Part shown: positions 36,947-46,487 of the stretch, piece after piece | Layout of the letters: each line of letters opens with the position of its first letter | How positions within the stretch are numbered: position 1 is the first letter of the stretch | NCBI GenBank assembly: GCA_964406465.1 | Contig: CAYORT010000016.1 | Span: 1-64,000, forward strand | From: JAHEZL01 sp964406465 | GTDB taxonomy: Bacteria; Bacteroidota; Bacteroidia; Flavobacteriales_C; GCA-002722245 | Direction of reading: 5' to 3' | DNA length: 64,000 nucleotides | Program-made: the position numbers and the translations under genes | The notes under the pieces: generated by a model | What the model saw: the letters and a program-made list of their open reading frames with translations, nothing else | Databases searched by the model: none | Told to the model about the DNA's origin: nothing

Positions 36947-37384
36947 ATGTTTACGGAAAGCAAGAAGAATATTTTTATATGTGTGTTTTTTGTTTTTTCT
37001 AGTTTACTTGTTTTTTCTCAAAAAAAGTCAATTCAAGGTTGTTGGGAAGAGCGCACTGAGTTTGGTTCAAAAAGTCAATGGCAATTTGAAAAAGATAGTT
37101 TTGTAAATGTAGAAATTACGTACGACAGTATTAAACAAGTCTCTCCAAGACTTGAAGTCATGGCTGGTAGATATTACGTTAAAAATGATACGCTAATCCT
37201 ATTGTTTTTCCCAGATTATGATGATGCTTCTTCTTTGAGAATTCTCATTAGCAATCAACGTAAAAATGAAATGGTTTTGGGTTCTGTTTATAAAGTAAAG
37301 TATAAGAGGACTGAAAGTATTTCTAAATGTCGGCGTATTGAATTAGGAAATGACAAATTTTATTGGGAAATAATAACCCAGTGA
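36947..37384 (+). CDS. Secreted hypothetical protein (145 aa)
   Basis: A signal peptide (NIFICVFFVFSSLLVFSQ) precedes a ~115-residue domain beginning IQGCWEERTEFGSKSQWQFEKD. This resembles small lipocalin-like domains that start G-x-W in secreted Bacteroidota proteins (weak, by pattern only). No family is named. The stop codon lies inside the left end of the inverted-repeat element at 37383. Confidence 0.65.
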   Translation: MFTESKKNIFICVFFVFSSLLVFSQKKSIQGCWEERTEFGSKSQWQFEKDSFVNVEITYDSIKQVSPRLEVMAGRYYVKNDTLILLFFPDYDDASSLRILISNQRKNEMVLGSVYKVKYKRTESISKCRRIELGNDKFYWEIITQ

Positions 37385-37502
37385 TTTAGCGAAGCGTAAT
37401 TTGAAATCTTTTTTTTGGCATTTGTAATGCCGATAAGTGAAACATGACTATCGCGATTTAAAATCGATAATATGAAGATTATAGATTCCGCTTCGTTAAA
37501 TC
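37383..37502. repeat. MITE-like element with 26-bp imperfect terminal inverted repeats
   Basis: The left end 37383-37408 (starting GATTTAGCGAAGCG) and right end 37477-37502 (ending CGCTTCGTTAAATC) are inverted repeats, 21 of 26 positions matching. The ~68-bp interior has smaller hairpins (GGCAT/ATGCC, TATCG/CGATA). It has no coding capacity. It fills the gap between two hypothetical genes and reaches into the stop codon of the upstream one. Confidence 0.5.
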
Positions 37503-37540
37503 TGAAATTACGAAGAAATTACTATTTTGATTTTACGTTT

Positions 37541-38230
37541 ATGATTAGATTGTTCGCGCCAATATTTATCCTACTCTTTTTCATTGCTGCATGTAATTCA
37601 AGTAAAGAGAAAATAGTTTCCCAAGATGCTATTCAATTTAAAATAGGAGAATTTAAAGTAAATCATTGCTTCGACACAGTGCTCGGAAAATTTTTGTTTT
37701 TAGATGAACAAATTGGAGGGAATGTTAAGTTAGTAAGAACCGAACATGGAAATTTTTATAAATATACAATTGTAAATGATACTGAATTTGTGTTTAGTTG
37801 TGGTAGAGAAAGCAAAGAGGTTTTCGTAAGAAAATACTATTGTGAAAAGTATACAAGAATTCCAGATTTAGTTTATGAAAATTATGACTATCTAGTTTTT
37901 AGTACCAAAACTGGTTCTGATACATGGACGGATGATATCGTACATTTTAATCCTGATACACTTATTCAAACTCAAGCTCTTTGTTTCGATACGATACACC
38001 GAAGATTTGTTGATATGACCGAGGATTATGAAAAGAATGAAGTTTTTTTTTATGTTCATGACCTTAGCTTTAAGTCAACAGATACTTTAAAATCTAATTA
38101 TTATAAATTTCGACAAGATGGTGTGCCTTCCTTAAGTATATCGAATGTTCATCTAAGTGATTTTAAGTTGTTTTATTCTATTCAACTCGCTAATGATTCT
38201 TTGGTAACTGATTCATTGAATATTGAATAG
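37541..38230 (+). CDS. Hypothetical lipoprotein (229 aa)
   Basis: ATG 37541 is chosen because it opens directly into a lipoprotein signal (MIRLFAPIFILLFFIAAC, Cys18). The longer ORF from 37472 would add 23 residues encoded by the inverted-repeat element. The mature part is about 210 residues with many aromatic and acidic residues and no recognised domain. It is probably an outer- or inner-membrane lipoprotein facing the periplasm. Confidence 0.65.
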   Translation: MIRLFAPIFILLFFIAACNSSKEKIVSQDAIQFKIGEFKVNHCFDTVLGKFLFLDEQIGGNVKLVRTEHGNFYKYTIVNDTEFVFSCGRESKEVFVRKYYCEKYTRIPDLVYENYDYLVFSTKTGSDTWTDDIVHFNPDTLIQTQALCFDTIHRRFVDMTEDYEKNEVFFYVHDLSFKSTDTLKSNYYKFRQDGVPSLSISNVHLSDFKLFYSIQLANDSLVTDSLNIE

Positions 38231-38240
38231 GTGAATAGTT

Positions 38241-38397
38241 CCCCCGCCAAGCTTAGGCTGCATTTTCTTTTGCCTAAGCGATTTTCACACTCCCTAAGCC
38301 TTTGGCTTCTTTTATTAGTTTACAAAACACGAGGCGAAGCCTTTGAAGTGATAGAACCGCTTAGGCAAAAGAAAATGCAGCCTAAGCGGGGCGAAGG
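38241..38397. repeat. REP/BIME-like palindromic element
   Basis: A 30-bp perfect inverted repeat (38251-38280 and 38358-38387) surrounds 77 bp. Each arm is itself a hairpin (GCTTAGGC with GCCTAAGC). The interior has two more: AAGCC-TTT-GGCTT near 38297 and AGGC-GAA-GCCT near 38332. The flanks (CCCCCGCC / GGGGCG) continue as imperfect complement. It is non-coding, more GC-rich than its surroundings, and lies between a lipoprotein gene and the delta-60 gene. Confidence 0.7.
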
Positions 38398-38472
38398 TCA
38401 CTAACATTCATTATCCCTTTTTTTCTTTCCCAAAACATTTATAAATTCATCACTCATTTTAATCGTAAAATC

Positions 38473-38877
38473 ATGACTAAAAATATTTTATCCTCATTGC
38501 TATTTGTTGTGCTTGCTTTTAATTTAAATGCGCAAGATGGCTCTTTAGATTTAACTTTCAATTCAACAGGAAAGGTTATTACTACCGTTGGAACTTTTGA
38601 TGATGCGGCGTCTGATATTGCAGTGCAAGAAATTATACCCAACATGAGTAATTACAACAGCAGAAAGATAATTGCGGTGGGACAAACTTACAACGGTGTT
38701 GACTACGATTTTTTAATTACTAGATACAACGACAACGGTACCCTCGATAACACCTTTGGCAACAATGGCATCGTTTCTACTGATATTGCAAATGGCAGCG
38801 ATTACGCTAAATCGGTGGCTTTGCAAAGCGATGGTAAAATTGTAGTGGGTGGATTTAGTTATGTAGGCTCAAAGTAG
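38473..38877 (+). pseudogene. Delta-60 repeat protein, N-terminal part ending at in-frame TAG
   Basis: A signal peptide (ILSSLLFVVLAFNLNAQ) is followed by the first delta-60 (beta-propeller-like) repeats: LDLTFNSTGKVITTVG, DFLITRYNDNGTLDNTFGNNG, SVALQSDGKIVVGGFSYVG. The frame stops at TAG 38875-38877 and continues open in the same frame to 40041. The TAG falls where sister repeats have Tyr or His (NNYDFALARY), so a single base change interrupts one ~522-codon gene. Confidence 0.85.
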
Positions 38878-38886
38878 AGTTTTTCT

Positions 38887-40041
38887 TTGGCGCGTTACAA
38901 ATACAATGGTACACTCGATAGTTCTTTTGGAAGCAATGGTATAGTAACAACTTCTATTGGTGCAGTGGGCGACAATGTCTTTTCAATCGCCATACAAAAT
39001 GATGGTAAAATTGTTGCGGCTGGTTTTGCTACGATCGGCAATAATTACGATTTTGCTTTGGCTCGCTATGAAACAAATGGTGCGCTAGATAATACTTTTG
39101 ATGGTGATGGTATTGTTACTACCAACTTGGGTTCAGGTTCTGATGTGGTGTATGAAGTAGTGATTCAAAACGATGGGAAAATTGTTGCTGCCGGACATAG
39201 TTTTCAAGTTACCAATCATGATTTTGCGGTTGTTAGATACAACAGCAATGGTTCCTTAGACAATACCTTTAGTACCGATGGAATTGTTACCACACCCATC
39301 ACCGGTTCATTTAATGAATATGGTACCAGCGTGGCTTTAAAAAGCGATGGTAAAATTGTGGTGGCTGGTTATAGCGCCAACACTTTTATTGATTATGTAG
39401 TGGTTCAGTATGAAAGCGATGGAGATTTAGACAATTCTTTTGGTGTAAATGGCGCAGTATACACCGACTTTGGAACGTCAACCGATTATGGAAATGCATC
39501 AGATATTGTGTTGCAACTCGACGAGAAAATTTTAGTGGGCGGTTATAGAAATGATGGAGTTAAACTGAATTACGCTATTGTGCGCTATAAAACCAGCGGA
39601 GTTGTTGATTCTACATTTGGCACAGATGGTATAGTAACTACTGATTTCAACAACAACGACGACGACGCAACTTCTATCACTTTACAAGATGATGGAAAAA
39701 TTCTTTTGGCTGGAGGCAGTCACGATGGTGTTCAAAAATCGGTGGCAATTGCACGATACGAAAACAGCAATCCAACAAACACATTGAGTTTAAATGCGCA
39801 AGAGCTAACTATTTATCCTAATCCTTTTTCCAATCAAACTACTATCAAAAGCGACAAGCTTTTAAGTAATGCCCAATTGCGAATTCTAAATTCTGTTGGA
39901 GAAGAAGTGCTTAGAAAAGACAATATTAGCGGAAATAGTATTGTGATAAATAGAGATGAAATGGCCAATGGTTTTTATTTTATTTCGCTTACTCAAAACA
40001 ACGAAACACTATTATTTGTTAAAGCCTTATTGATAGATTAA
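38887..40041 (+). pseudogene. Delta-60 repeat protein, C-terminal part with T9SS domain
   Basis: Same frame as the 38473 ORF, three codons after its TAG. The first start-like codon is TTG 38887, inside a repeat (LARYKYNGTLDSSFGSNGI). About five more ~55-residue delta-60 repeats follow, each with the D-GKIVxAG and ARYxxxGxLDxxFGxxG pattern, then a T9SS type A domain (LTIYPNPFSNQTTIKSD). Without the upstream signal peptide it could not be exported, so this part is probably not made or not functional unless the stop is read through. Confidence 0.85.
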
Positions 40042-40108
40042 TTACTTTTCTATCTTTACCGCAGGGAGATTCATTTCTACATTTTTGTAATTTTTAATAC
40101 CACAACTG

Positions 40109-42490
40109 ATGAGAAAATTTCTCCTTGCTGGCCTGTTTATTCTTGCAGTAACCTCGTTGTTTGGCCAAAAAATAACGGGTATAATTCAAAACGATAGTAC
40201 TAAAACTCCTCTCGAATTTGCTGTGGTTACTTTGCTTAATGCAAAAGATTCAGCTCAACTTTCGGTAGTTACCAGCAATGAATTAGGTGCTTACAAATTC
40301 ACTAATTTGAAAAAAGGGGAATACATCGTTCAGGCTTCTCATGTTGGATTTAAAGCTTACTCTTCTGCGGTGATTGTTTTAGATAATGATTCAAGTAATG
40401 TTACCCATGATATTATTTTATTGCAAGAAGTTTCTGTTACCAACACCATTACAATAAAAGCAGCAAAATCTCCTGTTAAGCAACTAGCCGGACAAACTAC
40501 TGTTGATGTGGCTGGTATGACTTCGGCTACCGGACTAATGGCCATCGATCTTTTGAGAAGGATGCCCGGAGTGCTGGTGGACAACGATGATAACATCTCT
40601 TTGAAAGGTAGAAGTAATGTATCTATAATGATTGATGGCAAGATGACTTATTTGAGCTCAAAGCAAGTTGCTCAAATTTTAAGATCAATGCCCGCCAGCG
40701 ATATTGATAACATCGAAATCATCACTGCGCCATCTGCAAAATATGATGCTCAAGGAACAGGAGGTATCATCAATATCAACCTTAAGAAAACTGTGAAACA
40801 AGGTTTTTCGGGTAATGCCCAAGGTGCATACGGACAAGGTTTTTATCCTAAATATAATGGCGGAATTAATGTTGGCTACAACATTAATAAATGGAAGTTG
40901 AATGCTTCTTACAATTATAGAAGAACAATCAATAGAAGTGTTAGCACCAATTTTAGAAATTTTGGAAAACCTGTTGATCAGCAGATGTACGATAATAAAG
41001 GTGTATTTAGTTGGAATGGGAGTAATCAAACGTATAATTTAGGTGCCACCTATCAAGCCAATAAAAAATTAAGTGTGGGTGTTTCTCATTACGGAGTATT
41101 GTGGGGTGGTGACTGGAGTTCCAATGAAGGCGGATTGGTGCTAGATTCAAATTTAATTTCAGTGCTCGATAATGAAACGGTTACTAAGGCGCCAAGCAAA
41201 GGTTTTTCATTAAGCACAAGTGCCGATTTTAAATACAAAATTGATTCTACTTCTTCTTTGTCATGTTCTATCTCACATCTATATTCAGCAGAAAATGGTA
41301 ATGGCAATTCATTGGTAATACAAACTAAAAATACCACCAGAGACTCTGCTGCTTTCATTAGTAAGTTGCCCGAAAACGCAAATAATATCAGTGCCAATAT
41401 CGATTATGAAAAATCGTTTTCAAAGAAATTTAAATTTGAATCGGGATTAAAGTGGGTGAATGCCATTCGCCATTACGACTATAAGTATGATGTAACACAA
41501 AAGATAAAAATTGTTCCAGCAACCCCTTCGGCTTCCCTTTACGATTACAATGAAAACTTGGTGGCTGCGTATGTTCAAGGTGCATACAACACAGGAAAAT
41601 GGGGAACCAAAATAGGGCTTAGAAGTGAATATTGGTTGGCTCATGGTAAAGAACAATTAAGTGGATTTACCATCGATAGAAATTTCTTGCAATTTTTTCC
41701 GTCGGCATCTTTTAATTACAATTTAACGGCTAAGCATAATTTATCCTTTGCCTATTCCAAAAGAATAACTCGTCCTAATGCAGAAATGATGAGTCCGGTA
41801 AGCTATTTTGGTGATCCATATTCTCTATTTAGTGGAAATCCTCAGGTGCTACCTGCTATTTTTCAAAGCATTGAAGTGGCACATTCCTTTGCAGATGGAA
41901 TGCTTGTAACGACTGCTGGTTATGCAACCGGAAAAAATATCATTCAAGAATATGCGGTGAGTCAGCGCGATACTTCTAATATTTTAGACATGACCACCAT
42001 TAATATTCCATTGCAAGAAAGCTATACTTTGTCGATGGCATTGTATGCGCCAATAAAAAAATGGTGGACTATTCAGCTGTATGGAATTGTGCTGCAAAAT
42101 AGAATTGCAGGTTATTTAAGCAACGCAAAAGTTTATGTAGACAATAGTTATTTAACGGCAAATTTCTCGGCAACGTCAACTTTTAATTTACCTAAAAAGT
42201 GGACTGTAGAAGTGTCGGGATTTTATCAAATGAAGCATTTGGCTGGTTACACCATCAATGATGATTTGGGTTATTTTGCTTTAGCAGTTAAAAAAGAGAT
42301 CTACGGTGGAAGAGGTTCAATTAAATTGAATTGTCAGGATATTTTCCATACCATGAAATATTCGGGCTTAAGTGTGATAGATGGCCTTACACGCAAATAT
42401 TATTACAGTTGGGACAATCAAGTTTTATGGTTATCCTTCAATTGGAAATTAGGTTCTAAATGGTTTTTAAACAAAGAAGGTAGAGAGTAA
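40109..42490 (+). CDS. TonB-dependent receptor-like outer-membrane protein
   Basis: 793 residues. Signal peptide (LLAGLFILAVTSLFGQ), CarboxypepD_reg-like domain (about 20-105: GIIQNDSTKTPLEFAVVTLLNAK), plug domain (about 120-220: LLRRMPGVLVDNDDNISLKG, SDIDNIEIITAPSAKYDAQGTGG), then a long barrel of the OMP_b-brl_3 type (KHNLSFAYSKRITRPNAE). It is an outer-membrane transporter or receptor whose substrate is unknown. No TonB box was confirmed. No SusD partner lies beside it, so it is not a classical PUL pair. Confidence 0.9.
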   Translation: MRKFLLAGLFILAVTSLFGQKITGIIQNDSTKTPLEFAVVTLLNAKDSAQLSVVTSNELGAYKFTNLKKGEYIVQASHVGFKAYSSAVIVLDNDSSNVTHDIILLQEVSVTNTITIKAAKSPVKQLAGQTTVDVAGMTSATGLMAIDLLRRMPGVLVDNDDNISLKGRSNVSIMIDGKMTYLSSKQVAQILRSMPASDIDNIEIITAPSAKYDAQGTGGIININLKKTVKQGFSGNAQGAYGQGFYPKYNGGINVGYNINKWKLNASYNYRRTINRSVSTNFRNFGKPVDQQMYDNKGVFSWNGSNQTYNLGATYQANKKLSVGVSHYGVLWGGDWSSNEGGLVLDSNLISVLDNETVTKAPSKGFSLSTSADFKYKIDSTSSLSCSISHLYSAENGNGNSLVIQTKNTTRDSAAFISKLPENANNISANIDYEKSFSKKFKFESGLKWVNAIRHYDYKYDVTQKIKIVPATPSASLYDYNENLVAAYVQGAYNTGKWGTKIGLRSEYWLAHGKEQLSGFTIDRNFLQFFPSASFNYNLTAKHNLSFAYSKRITRPNAEMMSPVSYFGDPYSLFSGNPQVLPAIFQSIEVAHSFADGMLVTTAGYATGKNIIQEYAVSQRDTSNILDMTTINIPLQESYTLSMALYAPIKKWWTIQLYGIVLQNRIAGYLSNAKVYVDNSYLTANFSATSTFNLPKKWTVEVSGFYQMKHLAGYTINDDLGYFALAVKKEIYGGRGSIKLNCQDIFHTMKYSGLSVIDGLTRKYYYSWDNQVLWLSFNWKLGSKWFLNKEGRE

Positions 42491-42495
42491 TTCAA

Positions 42496-44217
42496 TTATT
42501 GAATAATCAACTTTTGAATGCTGCTCACTTTGCCAGTGCTTACTTCAACGAAGTGAACTCCATTGCTTAAATCCGATTGTTGTATGGTGTATTGATTTTT
42601 ACCTTGCGATTGATAGCCCACAAATCTAGAATCAATTTTTTCACCCAAGATATTGTAAATGTTCACTGTTACATATGCGCCGTCTTTCAAATCATAACTT
42701 AGGTGAACAAAGTTGTTATTGGTAGGATTAGGGTAAATCGCAAATGGGAAATCGTGGTTTGCTATCTCATTTACCGATACATCAAGATTCTTAGATACCT
42801 TTAAGTAAAGCATGTTATTGTAATTTCCTAATGTTCCATCTTCAGAAATATAAATTCCCGGCATATCATCTTCTTGAACAATAACGTGTAAGTGGTTGTC
42901 GACACGTTTTGCCAATGATGGAAAAACGTATTCATGATAAGTATCATTGGTGGCAACAGGAGTTATGTCATTTGGAACCAAGCTCCAGTTGTTTCCTCCA
43001 TCTGAAGATTTAATGGCGTAGATGTGTCGATAGTTTTGAGGATTTGGTCCCGGACTATAGTTCAATTCATCAAAGGCTGAATAAACAACATATAGATTTC
43101 CATTCGCATCTAACCCAGCAGAAGGCATAGAAGAAAGTCCTACCCCATAAGAAGGAAAAGTATAAGCTGGATATGTTGCCGTGGAGATTTTAAAATCGCC
43201 ATCTAAATCTATTGCCTGTGCAATGCTGTGAGGTAGGTATTCTGTTTCGTTCCAATAATAAAGTCCGTTTGTCCCCGGGAAATAAGAGATTGATGAATCA
43301 TTTAAATCATCATTAAGCAAACGAGTGTATCCGTACCATATATGAGCTTTATTATTGTTATCTACTAAAATTTCGGTAGCTCCATCGCAAGTGTAAGGGG
43401 TATCGGTTACCAATGTTTTCGTCTCATCAAATTTGTCGTATGGAAAATTAGAAACAACGGTTTTAGTCCAGTTGTCACCATTGTCAGTCGATTTCAAAAG
43501 AACAACATCCGACCATTTACACCCCAATACGATGGCCACTGTGCTACCACTAGCATCGATGTTGTAGTAATCACCTTTGATAGAAACAATCCAGCTGGTA
43601 TCAACGCCAGCGATGGTTGTAGGAACCGACCAATTTACGCCGCCATCGGTTGATTTAGCATACAACATATTGCCATCCATTCCATCTACCAAAACACCAC
43701 CATCATCTGTCATTGGAGTAGCGGCAATTACATGAATTGTATTTCCATCGGGTCCGCCAGCTACAGCGCGGCTCCATAAAAGGTGCTGCCCAGCAAACAA
43801 TTTTTTTTCGGTCCAAGCTCCTGTGCCTTTTGCTGCTCTTGAAAGCATGATCAAGGAGGTGTCGGAATTTCTATGTGAGATTACCACTTCTTTGCCATTA
43901 GCCAGCATTAAAATGTTTGGCCAACCTGTTTTTTGAGTTTCAATTCTGTTAAGAACATTGCCCGCCGAGTATTTCCAGCTGGTGCCATTGTAGTAGTTGT
44001 AGCCGGTACCACGGTCGTTCGGACTCTTAGAGTTTGGGTTAGTTGAAAGCATCCAAACGGCAGATAAACTACCGTCGTTATTATTGATAATTCTTTTTTG
44101 AGATGATCCGTTGGTTTGAAGGTCGAAGGTTGTTGTGCCTATAGGAAAAGGCGAATAATTTTGTGCGGTTATTATATTAGAAATCAATATAGCGCTTAGT
44201 ATCAGTAAACCTCTCAT
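42496..44217 (-). CDS. Asp-box (sialidase-like fold) protein with T9SS domain
   Basis: 573 residues. Signal peptide (LLILSAILISNIITAQ), then a six-bladed propeller-like region with at least three Asp boxes (STDGGVNW, STDNGDNW, SSDGGNNW). A linker and a T9SS type A sorting domain (FAIYPNPTNNNFVHLSYD) follow. The catalytic Arg triad of true sialidases was not identified, so it is better described as a BNR-repeat exoprotein. Convergent with the receptor gene, only 5 bp between stops. Confidence 0.82.
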   Translation of the reverse strand: MRGLLILSAILISNIITAQNYSPFPIGTTTFDLQTNGSSQKRIINNNDGSLSAVWMLSTNPNSKSPNDRGTGYNYYNGTSWKYSAGNVLNRIETQKTGWPNILMLANGKEVVISHRNSDTSLIMLSRAAKGTGAWTEKKLFAGQHLLWSRAVAGGPDGNTIHVIAATPMTDDGGVLVDGMDGNMLYAKSTDGGVNWSVPTTIAGVDTSWIVSIKGDYYNIDASGSTVAIVLGCKWSDVVLLKSTDNGDNWTKTVVSNFPYDKFDETKTLVTDTPYTCDGATEILVDNNNKAHIWYGYTRLLNDDLNDSSISYFPGTNGLYYWNETEYLPHSIAQAIDLDGDFKISTATYPAYTFPSYGVGLSSMPSAGLDANGNLYVVYSAFDELNYSPGPNPQNYRHIYAIKSSDGGNNWSLVPNDITPVATNDTYHEYVFPSLAKRVDNHLHVIVQEDDMPGIYISEDGTLGNYNNMLYLKVSKNLDVSVNEIANHDFPFAIYPNPTNNNFVHLSYDLKDGAYVTVNIYNILGEKIDSRFVGYQSQGKNQYTIQQSDLSNGVHFVEVSTGKVSSIQKLIIQ

Positions 44218-44287
44218 AAATCAATTTTATAGAAGGGAAGTTAAGCAAAAATGAAATAAATGCAATATTAAATTGAGAGTCAACTTA

Positions 44288-45349
44288 CTATTTGGTGCGT
44301 CCCATTTCCTCTACAAGAGGCGATAAGTCAATAGAAATTTGTTTTATTTCATCGGCTGATGGACGAACTTTTACGAATAAGAATAGTTGGTTTTCAATGA
44401 TGTCGAAGTTGTCGATATAGCAGTAGTCGGGTGCATTGGCAAAGATAAAATCTCTGTCAAACTCATATGTTTTTCCTCTTTTCCAATCAACAATGTAAAT
44501 GTTGTTTTGAATGGCGGGGTAGGGCTGATTTAAAACCACCACAAAATCTTTGTAGGTGCCAACCTGCTGAATACTTTCCCACTCGAGTTTTTGAATGTTG
44601 TTGTACAAACCACCATCACTTACAAAAACCCAGGAATATGAAGTGTCTTTCTTTATGAAAACGCCATGTGCACTTTGATAGAGTTTAAAGTTGGCGCTTG
44701 AATCTAGCGTTAAAGGATAAATGATGTTGATATCCGATTTATTCATAGATATTGCTCTGGTTTGAAATTTTCCCATGTAGGTGATGTAGGCAGCAGAAGA
44801 AGTGTCTTTAAGTTGCTGACTCTTATAAATTGAGTAAAGCAAAGTGGTGTCTTCTATTTTGATGCGATAATTGTTGGGCATTTCGGGTTTGACGCTGGTC
44901 CAGGTGGGCTCGTATGCACTGCGATAGCTAAAATATTTGCTGTTGGCTTTGGTCTTTGAATTGTAATTGTCGAGAAGCCAAATCAATGAGTTATCTACTT
45001 TTTTGGTAAGGGGAATGTTGAAGATAAGGGTGTCTATTTTAGGCAAGGCTTTTTCACCTTTCTCGGTTCTAAAATACATTGGAATAGGAGTCACTTTTAC
45101 TATGCCATGTTTTGTCTCTACTCTCTGAAACATAAATTTATACTGAGTTTTAGTGAGTCCGTCGGTATAAATGGCATAATCTAACATACCCAAAAAGTAA
45201 TTTACAATTAGGTCATCATTGGCACCATCTTCATTAAAATCTTTGGTGTAAATTTTAGGTGCAGTTTGGGCAAAAACAGATAATGATAAAAACATGGAAA
45301 TAGCCACTGTGAAGTGTTTGATGTTCAAATTATCATTCGTTTTTTTCAT
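44288..45349 (-). CDS. Secreted hypothetical protein (353 aa)
   Basis: The N terminus has a signal peptide (HFTVAISMFLSLSVFAQ). The mature protein opens with YTKDFNEDGANDDLIVNY, a calcium-binding DxNxDGxxD loop of the FG-GAP/dockerin kind. The remaining ~300 residues are strand-rich without a family I can name (SYSWVFVSDGGLYNNIQKLEW). No sorting domain ends it, so it may stay in the periplasm. Confidence 0.7.
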   Translation of the reverse strand: MKKTNDNLNIKHFTVAISMFLSLSVFAQTAPKIYTKDFNEDGANDDLIVNYFLGMLDYAIYTDGLTKTQYKFMFQRVETKHGIVKVTPIPMYFRTEKGEKALPKIDTLIFNIPLTKKVDNSLIWLLDNYNSKTKANSKYFSYRSAYEPTWTSVKPEMPNNYRIKIEDTTLLYSIYKSQQLKDTSSAAYITYMGKFQTRAISMNKSDINIIYPLTLDSSANFKLYQSAHGVFIKKDTSYSWVFVSDGGLYNNIQKLEWESIQQVGTYKDFVVVLNQPYPAIQNNIYIVDWKRGKTYEFDRDFIFANAPDYCYIDNFDIIENQLFLFVKVRPSADEIKQISIDLSPLVEEMGRTK

Positions 45350-45456
45350 TCCTTCGAATTTAAATAAATTCTAAAAGCCTTGTAAATAAAGTGAAATATG
45401 ATTTTCGCAATTCGATGTTGAAAACTTCAATCTTACTTTTTAAACTAACAAAAGCC

Positions 45457-45735
45457 ATGCCTCGTTACAAAATAAAAATCACTCACATGGATATTAATGA
45501 ATATAGAAAGTTAGAAATCAAGGAGAGTTTGTTGGTTTTAAATAGAAAAGGCTTATTGATGGATGAAGTGGTGGTGCAAGGTATGTTGCGGTTGAAATTG
45601 TACAGTTTAGCCAATTATTATGTTCAAGCAGTATTTAATAAACACGACAATACTTTACTGGAAGTAAAACCTTTGATGACTCAAGATGATTGGGATCCAT
45701 ATTTGGAAACTAAAAACCTGAAAAATTATTTCTAA
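45457..45735 (+). CDS. Conserved-looking hypothetical protein (92 aa)
   Basis: ATG 45457 (MPRYKIKITHMDINEYRK) gives a compact soluble alpha/beta protein. A GTG at 45391 would add 22 residues with no clear role. No domain is recognised. It lies 9 bp upstream of the methyltransferase gene and may be cotranscribed with it. Confidence 0.6.
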   Translation: MPRYKIKITHMDINEYRKLEIKESLLVLNRKGLLMDEVVVQGMLRLKLYSLANYYVQAVFNKHDNTLLEVKPLMTQDDWDPYLETKNLKNYF

Positions 45736-45744
45736 CATTGGCAG

Positions 45745-46461
45745 ATGAAATCTGCCACGAAAGTTGATGTTATTGGAGTTGCTTGCAAGGAGTATGTTGC
45801 AAAAGGAAAAGCTCCTGATATTAAAGTGAAAAGTAGCATCAAAGAAGATTCTGTAATTCCCGTTTCATATTTATTTAGATCATTTGAAGAGATGCCTGAG
45901 ATTGAGCATGTAGCTCTTGCTGCTTGTAAGGGTAAGGTTTTAGAAATAGGAGCAGGCGTTGGTTCTCACGCCTTAGAATTACAAAATAAAAACATAGAAG
46001 TTTTGGCTTTAGACAATTCGCAAGGTTGCTATGAAGTGGCGAAGGAGCGAGGTGTAAAGAATTTTATTTGTGAGGAATTCAACACAAAAATAGAAGGTCA
46101 ATTCGATACTATTTTAATGATGATGAATGGTATTGGAGTGTGTGGAACGATAAAAGGCTTGGAAGACTTTTTAGAAAGGGCGAAGGAGATGCTTACCTCA
46201 AACGGACAAATAATCTTCGACTCATGCGATATTTTGTACATGTTTCTAGATGAAGATGGTTCAATGAATTTCGATTTGAATGGCGCTTATTATGGTGAAG
46301 TAGAATATCAAATGAGCTTTAAAAAGAAAGTAGGTAAGCCATTCAAGTGGCTTTTTATTGATGAATATAAGATGAGACTCTTAGCCGAAAAACACAACTA
46401 TTCGTTCGAAATTCTATTTAAAGAAGAAGAGGGAATGTATTTGGCAAAACTTAGTTTGTAA
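45745..46461 (+). CDS. Class I SAM-dependent methyltransferase
   Basis: 238 residues. The N-terminal 60 residues precede the Rossmann core: motif I VLEIGAGVGSHALELQ (SAM-binding), motif II VLALDNSQGC (acidic residue binding ribose), and FDTILMMMNGIGV (motif IV region). The substrate is unknown, with no rRNA- or tRNA-specific signature. A small hypothetical gene is directly upstream. Confidence 0.88.
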   Translation: MKSATKVDVIGVACKEYVAKGKAPDIKVKSSIKEDSVIPVSYLFRSFEEMPEIEHVALAACKGKVLEIGAGVGSHALELQNKNIEVLALDNSQGCYEVAKERGVKNFICEEFNTKIEGQFDTILMMMNGIGVCGTIKGLEDFLERAKEMLTSNGQIIFDSCDILYMFLDEDGSMNFDLNGAYYGEVEYQMSFKKKVGKPFKWLFIDEYKMRLLAEKHNYSFEILFKEEEGMYLAKLSL

Positions 46462-46487
46462 AGAAGTTTATCCTTCTGTTTCAATTT

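Noticed and set aside
38875..38877. TAG as programmed readthrough or recoded (pyrrolysine-like) codon
   Set aside because: Nothing around it (no downstream structure seen, no known system in the phylum) supports recoding; a point change or sequencing error is simpler.
40685..41029. 114-codon antisense ORF inside the receptor gene
   Set aside because: Shadow frame of a strong TonB-receptor-like gene.
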